From NCBI GenBank assembly GCA_036924085.1, contig JAVGWX010000013.1, positions 61,100,390 through 61,164,389 of the forward strand: a stretch of 64,000 nucleotides of DNA. The letters are read 5' to 3'. The notes under the pieces are model-generated. The model was not told the DNA's origin and did not search any database. It saw only the letters and a list, made by a program, of their open reading frames with translations. The translations under genes and the position numbers were made by a program. Below are positions 1 through 9,424 of the stretch, piece after piece (positions within the stretch are counted from its first letter, which is position 1; every line of letters starts with the position of its first letter). The stretch is from Ariolimax columbianus. Its lineage: Eukaryota; Mollusca; Gastropoda; Stylommatophora; Arionidae.

Positions 1-225
1 CCATCATTGTAAGTTTCAGTGCAAAGAATCTTACAAACCTTCTTCATATTGTTACTAGCAATAATATTTACTTGGCTGCTCTTCTTACATTCTAAGGTGT
101 AGAGCAGGCGGGGTGCAAATTTGTTTTAGGATCTAGTTGCCAGGTAAAAAATATAGAAGCCAGGTGTAGTGTTGGATGGAAAGTTCCATTTGGGGTTCTT
201 GTACAATGTTCTGGAGAGTATGGGT
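1..225. other. No recognisable feature
   Basis: I see no supported coding sequence or repeat here beyond ordinary A/T-rich sequence. Confidence 0.4.
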
Positions 226-560
226 GAGTTGTTCTTGAAAATATGAGGCATGATCAAATGAAATCCGTTCTTTTTGCAAATGAAGGTCCAGTATGATGAT
301 GCATGCCTTTCATTCGCTGTCAGTCCGCGATTTTCCTTTACGAGGCGGTCAACAGCTGCAATCGACTCTGGGGGTCACTACTCGGTGTGCCTGACCCAAT
401 CATGAACAGTCTATCATAGAACTGCGCCGTTTTGGAACTTCCTACTTAACTCATGCACTTGCTGGAGTGAAAGGCATCATGCATCACCGTATTGGACCTT
501 CATTCGCCAATGAATTTCGATAGGTTTCACCCATTCACTGCTAAAAAAACGAATAACAGA
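226..560 (-). pseudogene. mariner-like transposase N-terminal relic
   Basis: On the minus strand, broken frames give IHWRMKVQYGDA, LSLQQVHELSRKF and then ESIAAVDRLVKENRGLTANE. This is the helix-turn-helix region order of mariner transposases (YGD... EW..RF... V..L...NR). Stops interrupt it and the catalytic part is absent. A pair of related segments (278-318 and 469-512) lies in inverted orientation within it. Confidence 0.55.
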
Positions 561-717
561 ACACTGCTCCTATTTGTTGCATGTCAATATTGGCGTGACC
601 GTCTTTTAAATGCAATTATGACATCATGTTGGTCGTCTGTACCATGATGGCATGTGCAGGACACTCTTGACATCCTTAGCATCCAGTTACAATGCAAAGG
701 CATGGTTTTATTGACTT

Positions 718-1062
718 GCCTTCGTTCATTCTCAATCTCCCACTACCAAACACTGAAAGGGCTTAAGTAGCAGAATGTAGTCCAGAGAACGAAATGTGTT
801 GTGTCATAGTTTACAGCTTGACTGCGATATTTGCACCTTTCGGTCCAACACATCCGACTTCAGCAAGCATTTTTTGAGTACCGGGTTAGCATTCCCTCTT
901 CGATCCCTTCTCCTTAGCCAGTCTGCCCTGCTGCAGCCTGTTATCCAGGATCACCGCGTGGAGGTGTAGAAGGGTCTTGGCAGCTTTGGTTCGCTGGCCC
1001 TGGCGCTAGCAGTCAGCTATGAGTCTCTGACCACTGCAGCTCATGCGCTGCTCAGCATCTTG
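718..1062 (-). repeat. Interspersed repeat family A, near full-length copy
   Basis: About 340 bp. Oriented so that the 3' end is the GAA-tail side, it carries the family hallmarks: AAGTCGGATGTGTTGGACC, GCAGTCAAGCTGTAAAC and GGTAGCGGGAGATTGAGAA. At least ten related copies occur in the window: 1449-1577, 7578-7860, 18222-18385, 35912-36106, 39640-39915, 47160-47322, 47836-48060, 48257-48490, 50683-50805 and 53156-53481. Short length, no coding capacity and a microsatellite tail fit a SINE or truncated LINE tail. Confidence 0.75.
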
Positions 1063-1448
1063 ATTCCATGGTTTTATTAATTTCTTTCCCACTTGTAAAG
1101 TTTTCATTTGAAACCCCCTTGTAATTGTTAAACACCTGGCAGTGGTACATCCTAGCTTTCCATTTGTCTTCCTACTCACGATTGCGATTGCTTTTCTTTG
1201 GCGTCATTCATTCAAGTTTGGTTACTCATCAGTTCCTGTGTCTGATCTAAGTAATTAAATCATGTCTAAAATTCATGAAGAATTTCAATGCAATTTTATA
1301 TTTTAAACTATTCATGATTGGCTTATTTTTGTCCCTTAATTTTGTTGGAATAGAACTCGTTCACTCCGGAATATTTTGGACCTTGGACACACTTTTTTCT
1401 TATGTAAAACTCAAGTGCAGCATCACTTAGTTGTGGCGCTATCGAGGT

Positions 1449-1577
1449 GGATGTGTCGGACCAAAAGGTGAAAATATCGCAGTCAAGCTGTAAACTAGCG
1501 ACAATGCATTCAGCTTGCAAAGCCCTGTTCAGCTTGGTAGCGGGAGATTGAGAACAAACACAGAAGAAGAAAAGAAA
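1449..1577 (+). repeat. Interspersed repeat family A, 3' part with GAA tail
   Basis: It shares GATGTGTCGGACC, GCAGTCAAGCTGTAAAC and TAGCGGGAGATTGAGAAC with the other copies and ends CAGAAGAAGAAAAG. Confidence 0.7.
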
Positions 1578-1579
1578 CA

Positions 1580-2180
1580 CAACTTACTTGTTACCTATTT
1601 ATCTTTAGTAAATGTTCACTGAAATACTAAACATTATATACCAAACTAAACAACAGCTCACCAAAACTTACAAATACCACTATATGGCATTGGACCAAAG
1701 GACAGGGGCACACGTGCTACTGGATCAATAACCAACCAACCATATACCATAATTGAATGCAGAATGCAATGGAATGTAGAAATTCAGCATGTGGGGATGA
1801 ACGTTTGTGTTAGAGGGATTATAGTTGCATAAGATTTTGTTATTTTAAAAAAAAATATGTTGAACATTGTTTGTACACTCGCCAATACATTATTCAGCTC
1901 TAAACAAATACATAAATAAAGTAATGACTCTCTTTGACGACAATCGACATGGGAAGATGTTCTAAACGTTACACCAAATTAGGTGCTATAATTTGTATAA
2001 TATCCACAATTTACTAAAGGCAGGTGAAGTTCAAGAAGAGTGCTCAAAATAATAATCCCCAAATGAACACCAGTCTACTCTATACAGTTTACCAACATCA
2101 AGAAAAGAATGTTCCTGCTGCATTCGCAAAACATACATACACACACATTTATATTATACACACTACCACCGCTGCGTAGG
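1580..2180. other. A/T-rich sequence, no gene seen
   Basis: A piece near 1680-1735 (ATGGCATTGGACC, CTGGATC) resembles the 3' ends of the LINE family seen at 17140-17195 and 51270-51370. The rest is A/T-rich with short CA runs near 2130; no coding support. Confidence 0.35.
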
Positions 2181-2189
2181 ATTTTGAAC

Positions 2190-2393
2190 CTTTAGATTGT
2201 TGAACTGTTCCTACCATTGCTTGAATCAAAAGAGGACACTGCCCCCTCTTCAGCAGTTGTAGATTCACTTTCATCGCTCAACCTAAAACTAACACTAGAT
2301 AAAGACATAGAAGTACCACTATCAGAACGATCAACATCTTCTGCATCACTACCATCAGCGATAATATAATTTACCCGTTTCCAAGCTTGTACT
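2190..2393 (-). CDS. Possible terminal exon of an unidentified minus-strand gene
   Basis: On the minus strand, tttctacag is a good acceptor. It is followed by about 65 open codons beginning QAWKRVNYIIADG, then acidic and Ser-rich sequence (SDAEDVDRSDSG, LSDESESTTAEEG), and a TAA stop near 2193. The composition looks coding. The upstream intron-like stretch (about 2394-2490) is duplicated at about 3570-3690 but the exon is not. It could be a host exon or the tail of an unknown transposase; I do not recognise it. Confidence 0.3.
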
Positions 2394-2502
2394 GTAGAAA
2401 CTTATTTGGTCTGGCTGAAGTGGCTTGGACTTGATTTATGACTAAACTTTTTTTTTGAGAATAGAAGTACAAAAATACAACACAATTTCACCAAGACCCA
2501 TG

Positions 2503-2754
2503 GTGACGGGTTGGGCTAGTGGTTAAGGGACACGTATCACAATCCGAAGGTGCTGGGTTCGATTCCCATCACAGCACCGGCCATTACCCCAGGAAAGCAA
2601 ACCCTTAGAAAATGCAGGGGGAAGCAGACCCTTATATAAAATACATGCCGAAGTCGGATGCGCTGGGCCAACAGGCGCAAAATAAAAACATTGTGCAACG
2701 CACACCGCCCTGGGGAAAAGACAAATAAAGCAAACGCAAAACAAACAAAAAACT
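2503..2754 (+). mobile_element. tRNA-derived SINE (family B) with 10-bp target duplication
   Basis: The head has an A box (GGGCTAGTGGTTAAGGG) and B box (GGTTCGATTCC), then a shared body (AAACCCTTAGAAAATGCAG, AAGTCGGATGC) and an A-rich tail. The direct repeat AAGACCCATG flanks it at 2493-2502 and 2755-2764, which proves insertion by retrotransposition. Confidence 0.88.
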
Positions 2755-3011
2755 AAGACCCATGCTATGCATAAGTAATACTTCTTGAAAATGAAAAGTT
2801 AGAAATTTGAATTTCCATCAGGAACCAAAATAAGAATTTTCAGAGAATGGGAAAAATTATGAATTTGGGAACTCAATCGCAAAAGTCTATAGGCCAGCCT
2901 GTCGGTTGTCTAAGAAATCAGTCGCACAAAAATGCCCACATTTGGGGATCTGAGGCCAAAGAAAAGTGATTCATCAATTATAATTCTTTTAGGGATAATT
3001 TTTGTTCTCCT

Positions 3012-3235
3012 ATTTTTTTGCTTTCGCCTGATTTCTCTATTCCCCAAAGCGGTGTGCGCTGCACTATGTTTTTATTTTGCGCCTGTCAGTGCATCTGACT
3101 TCAGTATGATTTTTATGTAAATGTCTGCTTTCCCCCTGCATTTTCTAAGGATTTGTTTTCAAGGGCAACGACTGGTGTTCTGCTTGGGGAGCGAATCCAG
3201 CACTTCCGGTTTGTCAGCCGTGTCACTAGACCACA
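3012..3235 (-). mobile_element. Family B SINE, diverged copy
   Basis: The reverse complement carries the family body (GCGCAAAATAAAAACATAG, CCCTGCATTTTC in sense) and a degraded tRNA-like head near 3190-3235 (GGAGCGAATCCAGCAC in sense = B-box side). It is more diverged than the copies at 53657 and 54183. Confidence 0.75.
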
Positions 3236-3560
3236 CAGTCTCAATGATAATGTCTTTAATTTCGTCCTTGTGTTGCGAGAGCCTTAAAAGAGAATAAAAT
3301 AATATTACCATTGACCTGACAATTATGCTGCAAGAGATGACTAAGTAGGGTTGTGCTTAGGGCTGGCTACTCTATCTTGTAGGAACTGTAATCCATAAGA
3401 AAAATTAAAGTAGAACTTTACACCTCAGAGTAGAAGAAAATTTATAATGTCATCAGTTTTTTAAATTATAGATGACATTGACCTAGACCTATTGTGTTTG
3501 TACGAGGGAAGTCAGTAAATTTGTCACCAACTGATATGGGATAGCTGAAAAATGTTGTTA
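3236..3560. other. No gene; possible mariner end
   Basis: Mostly A/T-rich. TACGAGGGAAGTCAGTAAAT near 3501 resembles the mariner terminal repeat seen at 9459, but no transposase follows. Confidence 0.3.
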
Positions 3561-3700
3561 GTAGTTTCTAAAGCTTGTACTGTAGAAACTTATTTGGTCT
3601 GGCTAAAGTGTTTTGGACTTGATTTATGACTGTAAAATTTTTGTTCTAGAATCGAAGTAAAAAAATACAACACAAGGTGACAACAATATCCAGCTTTGTG
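3560..3700. repeat. Duplicate of the segment at 2370-2490
   Basis: AAGCTTGTACTGTAGAAACT, TTATTTGGTCTGGCT and TTGGACTTGATTTATGACT are shared with 2370-2490. Divergence begins about 10 nt inside the possible exon at 2190-2393. No target repeats are evident. Confidence 0.6.
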
Positions 3701-4148
3701 ATTATTGTAGGTAGCAGACACTAGGTGTTGCATGCATGTGCGCAGCTCAGATACAAAATGGTTTCCATTACTCACAGTGTGTACAAGCAAAAAAGGCCAT
3801 GCTGTTGTGTGTATTGCTTGGAGAAAATTGCTTACTGCAAAGGATATTCGTAAGGAAATGCTTCCTGTTTACGGGGGAGAAGTGTTTGTCATATGAAGTT
3901 GTGCATAACTGGAGCGATAAATTTTCTTAAGGATGCAAAATTATTACCGACCTGGTCGTCCTGTTAAGATTTAAATAGAAGCATCTATGTGGCGGGTAGG
4001 AGAGATTGATTTGAGCTGGTTGGCGAGTAATGCTAGACAGTGTAACAACTGCAATAGGGTGTTCACATGGTTTAGCCTACAGCATAATGCATGATCCCAC
4101 CTTGGTGGGAGATGTTTCGCGAACGACTACAAGGTTAAGCGCGAAGTG

Positions 4149-5775
4149 CAAATGTGGCTGGGACAGCAAACCAAAGACTTTTATGCTGCATGTTTAGGTG
4201 CACTGATAAATGTGGCTGAGACAGCAGACCAAAGACTTTTATGCTGCATGTTTAGGTGCACTGATAAATGTGGCTGAGACAGCAGACCAAAGACTTTTCA
4301 GCTGCATGTTTAGGTGCACTGATAAATGTGGCTGAGACAGCAGACCAAAGACTTTTATGCTGCATGTTTAGGTGCACTGATAAATGTGGCTGAGACAGCA
4401 GACCAAAGACTTTTCAGCTGCATGTTTAGGTGCACTGATAAATGTGGCTGAGACAGCAGACCAAAGACTTTTATGCTGCATGTTTAGGTGCACTGATAAA
4501 TGTGGCTGAGACAGCAGACCAAAGACTTTTATGCTGCATGTTTAGGTGCACTGATAAATGTGGCTGAGACAGCAGACCAAAGACTTTTATGCTGCATGTT
4601 TAGGTACACTGATAAATGTGGCTGAGACAGCAGACCAAAGACTTTTATGCTGCATGTTTAGGTGCACTGATAAATGTGGCTGAGACAGCAGACCAAAGAC
4701 TTTTCAGCTGCATGTTTAGGTGCACTGATAAATGTGGCTGAGACAGCAGACCAAATGTGGCTGAGACAGCAGACCAAAGACTTTTATGCTGCATGTTTAG
4801 GTGCACTGATAAATGGGGCTGAGACAGCAGACCAAATGTGGCTGAGACAGCAGACCAAAGACTTTTATGCTGCATGTTTAGGTGCACTGATAAATGTGGC
4901 TGAGACAGCAGACCAAATGTGGCTGAGACAGAAGACCAAAGACGTTTATGCTGCATGTTTAGGTGCACTGATAAATGTGGCTGAGACAGCAGACCAAATG
5001 TGGCTGAGACAGCAGACCAAAGACTTTTATGCTGCATGTTTAGGTGCACTGATAAATGTGGCTGAGACAGCAGACCAAATGTGGCTGAGACAGCAGACCA
5101 AAGACTTTTATGCTGCATGTTTAGGTGCACTGATAAATGTGGCTGAGACAGCAGACCAAATGTGGCTGAGACAGCAGACCAAAGACTTTTATGCTGCATG
5201 TTTAGGTGCACTGATAAATGTGGCTGAGACAGCAGACCAAATGTGGCTGAGACAGCAGACCAAAGACTTTTATGCTGCATGTTTAGGTGCACTGATAAAT
5301 GTGGCTGAGACAGCAGACCAAAGACTTTTATGCTGCACGTTTAGGTACACTGATAAATGTGGCTGAGACAGCAGACCAAAGACTTTTATGCTGCATGTTT
5401 AGGTGCACTGATAAATGTGGCTGAGACAGCAGACCAAAGACTTTTATGCTGCATGTTTAGGTGCACTGATAAATGTGGCTTAGACAGCAGACCAAATGTG
5501 GCTGAGACAGCAGACCAAAGACTTTTATGCTGCATGTTTAGGTGCACTGATAAATGTGGCTGAGACAGCAGACCAAATGTGGCTGAGACAGCAGACCAAA
5601 TGTGGCTGAGACAGCAGACCAAAGACTTTTATGCTGCATGTTTAGGTGCACTGATAAATGTGGCTGAGACAGCAGACCAAAGACTTTTCAGCTGCATGTT
5701 TAGGTGCACTGATAAATGTGGCTGAGACAGCAGACCAAAGACTTTTATGCTGCATGTTTAGGTGCACTGATAAAG
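4149..5775. repeat. 58-bp satellite with an 81-bp expanded variant
   Basis: The basic unit of 58 bp runs from AAATGTGGCTGAGACAGCAG through TTTTATGCTGCATG to GGTGCACTGAT. In the middle (about 4735-5320 and 5477-5640) each unit carries a second copy of its first 23 bp, giving 81 bp. Because 81 is divisible by three and 58 is not, only the middle stays open in a fixed frame. The long open frames there (both strands) follow from periodicity, not coding. A TTTTCAGCTGC variant recurs in some units. Confidence 0.93.
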
Positions 5776-6205
5776 CAATAAGTGTATCAACATTGGTGGA
5801 AACAGTGCTGAGAAATAAAAGACAATGTAAGTACAGTATTAAATGGTTTTCAAATTCTATCTCTTTAAGGCTTTTTTAAATATAGCCATTTGTGGCCTAT
5901 TTACTGACTTGCTTTTTTAATAATTTATTCCCCATTTCTTCATCCCATCATACTTTTTTAACTTCCTGCACAAACTACTTGAGCCTGGATATTTCAAATT
6001 GCATAGAATATAATATTGTTTCTATTATACAGGTGTTTTGCATTCACGCCTGCTTATGAGCAACTATAATTGGCAGTGAATGAACGAGAACTGAAATTCT
6101 CTTTGGTGGGTATGCTATCATGACTTTTTAGATCTTAAGAATTTATGTTAATGCTGCAGGATTGAGGCAGATAATGCATGCAGTAGAGCACATTCATTTG
6201 TTATT
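5776..6205. other. A/T-rich spacer, no gene seen
   Basis: No repeat hallmark or coding support recognised between the satellite and the LINE relic. Confidence 0.35.
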
Positions 6206-6655
6206 TTAGTATTTATATACAAAATAATGTTTGCTTTGGCGTCTGAAGGCCGTTGCTTCGGCCGGCCACATCCATGACCCACTACTGTGGCATGGTTCCA
6301 GGCCTTGTCCAAGATGGAGGTGGAGGTTGATTTCTGCCGGAGCCATACCGTGTGGGGACGATCTCTTCTGCGCCTTCAGCTGGTCCAGGGAAGACTCGGC
6401 ACTGAGGAGCGACTTGTGTAGTATCTTGTGGGCCGGGGTTTCCTGGTCCAGCCATACAACATGACTGATCAAAGAAACTCGCCGTTGGTCAAGTGTTTTT
6501 GAAATTGGGTGGAGGCCTGTTTTAGCAGAGACCTCCACGCTGCGGATGTAGTCATGCCATCGGATGTGCAGGATGCACCGCTGGTTGCGCATGTGGAAGG
6601 CATATACATGCTCTTGATTATCTGGTGTTCTATTTTGGTCACCATTGTCGATCAA
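6206..6655 (-). pseudogene. LINE ORF2 C-terminal relic
   Basis: The minus strand encodes 149 residues including HMRNQRCILHIRWHDYIRSVEV, then LDQRRVSLISHVVWL. This matches the region after the reverse transcriptase in RTE/CR1-like LINEs (R.L...I.W.D.. ..EVL..... RRL...GHV.RM). Only the 3' end is present, as is typical for 5'-truncated LINE copies. The 5' limit is unclear. Confidence 0.65.
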
Positions 6656-6669
6656 TCAAATCCTTATCG

Positions 6670-7100
6670 TTCCTGTCAGTACATAGGCCATTTACTACAT
6701 CTTTCCAAAAAACACAGTTCTGGGCTACTCTTTCTTACTGTTGCTAGGTGTAACCATTTAATCATAGTTCACTCTCACATTCTCTTCTCCGAGTATTTTT
6801 TGGGTCTAACCTCTTTCTCTTCCCTTGAGGATTCCATGTGAGAGCCTGTCTAGCAATGTTGAATGGTGCTTTCCTCTGCATATTTCCTATCTAGCCTACC
6901 TTTTTTCTCTTAATTTGAGACCAGGAGTCACTTGAAACTTGTGGAATTCAATCTCCCACCGTTTCCGTTCATTGTTTTGAAAGGCCAGTGCATCACCTCT
7001 CGACAATATCACTCACGATGGACGATGTTTCATGGACATGTTGCTAACTGAGCAGGGTACAATCTCTCCACGGTGATGTGTTAGTCCATTATTATTATTG
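6670..7100 (-). mobile_element. LINE 3' fragment (family with copies at 27855, 40000, 52580)
   Basis: It shares GGATTCCATGTGAGAGCCTG, a C/T-rich stretch (CTCTTTCTCTTCCC) and the ATATTTCCTATC block with 27860-28030, 40090-40200 and 52700-52780. No intact reading frame. The part after 6900 resembles 26990-27110 (GAAACTTG, CGTTTCCGTTCAT). Confidence 0.5.
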
Positions 7101-7310
7101 GCCCGTGTGTACATTTCCCAGCCAGACTAAAACTGACACTATCAGCAAACAGGACGAAGGGTGCCAATCATGTTCTTAATAGTGGAAGTTGATCATCTTA
7201 AGACATTGGAGGGACATGATTCTCTGCGCTCTACACCACTAAGCCTACGAGTGGTTTTGTCCAAGTTATTGCTGAGCTCCTTTCTCTATTTATCATATTT
7301 CTTCTTCGTG

Positions 7311-7550
7311 GGGACGGCTCGGTCTAGTGGTTACGTGACACTGCTCACAACCCGAAGGTGATGGGTTCGCTCCCCAAGCACAGGACCAGCCGGGGAAGCA
7401 AACCCTTAGAAAATGCAGGAGGAAGCAGACCCTTACACAAAATACATGCTGAAGTCGGATGCACTTGGCCGACAGAAAATAAAAACATAGTTCAATGCAC
7501 ACTGCCTTAGGCAATAGAAAATCATAAGGCGAACGCAAACAAAAAAAGAA
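7311..7550 (+). mobile_element. Family B tRNA-derived SINE
   Basis: It contains GGTCTAGTGGTTACGTGAC (A box side), GATGGGTTCGCTCCCC (B box side), AAACCCTTAGAAAATGCAG and an A-rich tail at 7545. The 8-bp TTCTTCGT on both sides may be a target duplication. Confidence 0.8.
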
Positions 7551-7577
7551 AAAAAAGAGAAATTCTTCGTCGTATGT

Positions 7578-7860
7578 CCTGAAAAAGGCATTTGTGACAT
7601 TGTGTTGTAGTTTACAATGAGGCTGCGATATCCGCACCTTTTGGTGGACACAGCCGATTTCAAAACAGCATTTTTGGGACCAGGTTTACCATCCCTGTTT
7701 GATCCCTAATCGCTTATCCAAGCATCATGACTGCAGTCTGTTTCCAAGGTCGCCACTTGGAGACAGAATAAAGTCCTGGTCAGTTATAGGTTATTGACCC
7801 TGATTCAAGCAGCTGGTTATGAGAGCCTGACTGCTGTTAGCTCATTTGCTGCTGCATCTT
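7578..7860 (-). repeat. Interspersed repeat family A copy
   Basis: The family order GTTGTAGTTTACA, GCTGCGATATCCGCACC, then the Gly-rich side and CGCCACTTGGAG is recognisable at moderate divergence. Confidence 0.6.
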
Positions 7861-7879
7861 CCTTAGGGGAGGTCTGGTT

Positions 7880-8010
7880 GGGCAAGACATACTGGTCAGA
7901 CATGTTAGACAGGTTCAGGCAAGACATACTGATCAGACATGTTAGCCAGCTTCAGGCTAGACATACTGATCAGACATGTTAGCCATCTTCAGGCAAGACA
8001 TACTGGACAA
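7880..8010. repeat. Short tandem repeat of about 37 bp, 3 copies
   Basis: AGGCAAGACATACTGATCAG followed by ACATGTTAGCC repeats three times with small changes. Confidence 0.75.
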
Positions 8011-8238
8011 GACCCTTTCCTTAGTTTCCTCATAGCCGTTCCTGGAAGCGGGCTGTTCTAATGGCAGCTTGGCTAACAGGGTGAGGGATCAATGGGATAC
8101 GTGTAGTAGTGAGCGACTTGCAGATGAAGCCCCAGTCCACTTTCATCAGCACACTTGGGATGTGAGGATAGCTACAACAAACCGCTACTTAACGTCCTTT
8201 TTAGGGTGCACAAAAAAGTAATCCTACTCATTGTGGGC
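8010..8238. repeat. Interspersed repeat (copy of 38990-39200)
   Basis: GGATGTGAGGATAGCTAC, ACTTAACGTCC and ATTGTGGGCATT are shared with 39110-39200 and partly with 23930-24040. It is a noncoding interspersed repeat joined directly to the LINE tail at 8238. Confidence 0.6.
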
Positions 8239-8945
8239 ATTCTTCTTCTTCGTACGCAGTCAGACAGTAACCATTATTTTTTCGAAAAAGGCAGCGGTCA
8301 TCCTGAGGCTGTCGACACTGCCATAGAGCTTGTCTAGTGTTGCCACTGGTGATGGCCACATCTGCTCTCTCTGATCCTCGTATGTCGGGCAGTTTTGCAG
8401 CAAATGCTCAGCTGTCATTTTCCCAGTACCGCACATGCATTCGTCAGTGCCACCTATCTTCAATTTGTTGAATAGGTGGTACCTCAGTCTATTGTGGCCA
8501 GTGCGAAGTCTGAAGACCACGACCTGCTCTCTTCTGTACAACTAGTAATAGGCATCGTTTTTGGTGTAGCCAGTATGTTCGGTTTCCCATTTGGTCATGT
8601 ATCTAGCTCTAATAAGCCGTTTTGACTCTTTGTATGTCATACTAGTATCTGGTTGTGGTAGTTTTGCACCTTCTTTTGCCAGTCTGTCTGCCTCCTCGTT
8701 GCCTTGGATGTTGCAGTGAGATGGAACTCACTGCACCACTACCCTTTTTGGTGCGGACTGCTGGCATAGTTGACAGAGTACTGCTCTTAAATCATTGTTC
8801 AGTATTTTTCTGGCTTTTTAGTGCTGTGACTACGGCCAAGTCATCTGTAAGCAGGACTATGTGGCTTTCATTCCTTTTACCTGTCACCATTTCTTCCACT
8901 GCCGCCCTCAGTGCCTCTGCCTCCGCTATTGCTTATGCCATTTAG
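8239..8945 (-). mobile_element. 5'-truncated RNase H LINE, 3' end
   Basis: The minus strand encodes the conserved tail [19 protein letters not shown], a CxCG...EHLLQNC zinc-ribbon-like motif and the end FFEKIMVTV, preceded by a broken RNase H domain. It ends at a (GAA)n tail after CTGCGTACGAAG. It is the same family as 19058-19767 and 46357-46800 but more diverged; frames are broken in the RNase H part. Confidence 0.8.
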
Positions 8946-9290
8946 GTGATTCACAAATACTATTTTTGTGTATATCTATTAATCTCACCTTAGTGGTATC
9001 TGGGGTGGAAAGAACAGTACCAATGTGACATTTCAAGCATGTCGAATAAGGCGACTACAGCAGATTGTTCATGAGGCTAGTAACCTCATCATGTCAAATT
9101 TCTATTGAAACTGCAAGTGCTCAAATATAGGCTTCCTATAAGGATGGCCAGATGTAGCGATGGTCCTATGCTTCACATGGGGCTAGAAGGTAAAAGATGA
9201 AGAACAATATATTTTGTTGAAATTGGTTTTTGGTCTAATAAGTTTCATAGACATGTTGAGCAACTAACATTTTTGTGTTGTTGTTTGCAG
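8946..9290. other. Sequence upstream of APMAP exon 1
   Basis: It includes an interspersed fragment (AACCTCATCATGTC, TATAGG) related to 39200-39330. The last part is intron leading to the acceptor at 9290. No promoter could be recognised. Confidence 0.35.
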
Positions 9291-9320
9291 GAATTTAGCT
9301 AAATCATCTGTTAAGCAAAA
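9291..9320 (+). other. 5' UTR part of APMAP exon, after an upstream intron
   Basis: A good splice acceptor (a T/G-rich tract ending ttgtttgcag) ends at 9290. The 30 nt before the ATG contain two TAA codons in frame with it, so 9321 is the first usable start in this exon. A noncoding first exon and promoter must lie further upstream; I could not identify them. Confidence 0.7.
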
Positions 9321-9424
9321 ATGTCAACAACAAAAGCAAGACAGCGTCACATTGAAAAACAAAAACAAGGCAGTGCGAAGAGAGACCTTGATGACGATAG
9401 GGTCTCTAAGCAAGCCTCAAGAAG
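9321..9424 (+). CDS. APMAP: APMAP coding exon 1 (cytosolic tail)
   Basis: The exon encodes Met plus 33 further residues rich in Lys, Arg, Gln and Asp, with no hydrophobic stretch, as expected for the cytosolic N-terminus of a type II membrane protein. It ends in phase 2 at donor gtaagg and joins the next exon to form an Arg codon. It is too short for ORF-based detection and was found by its splice borders and phase match. Confidence 0.85.

Noticed and set aside
4645..5366. 215-230-codon open frames in the satellite
   Set aside because: They exist only where the unit is 81 bp (a multiple of three) and occur on both strands; no similarity to a protein family.
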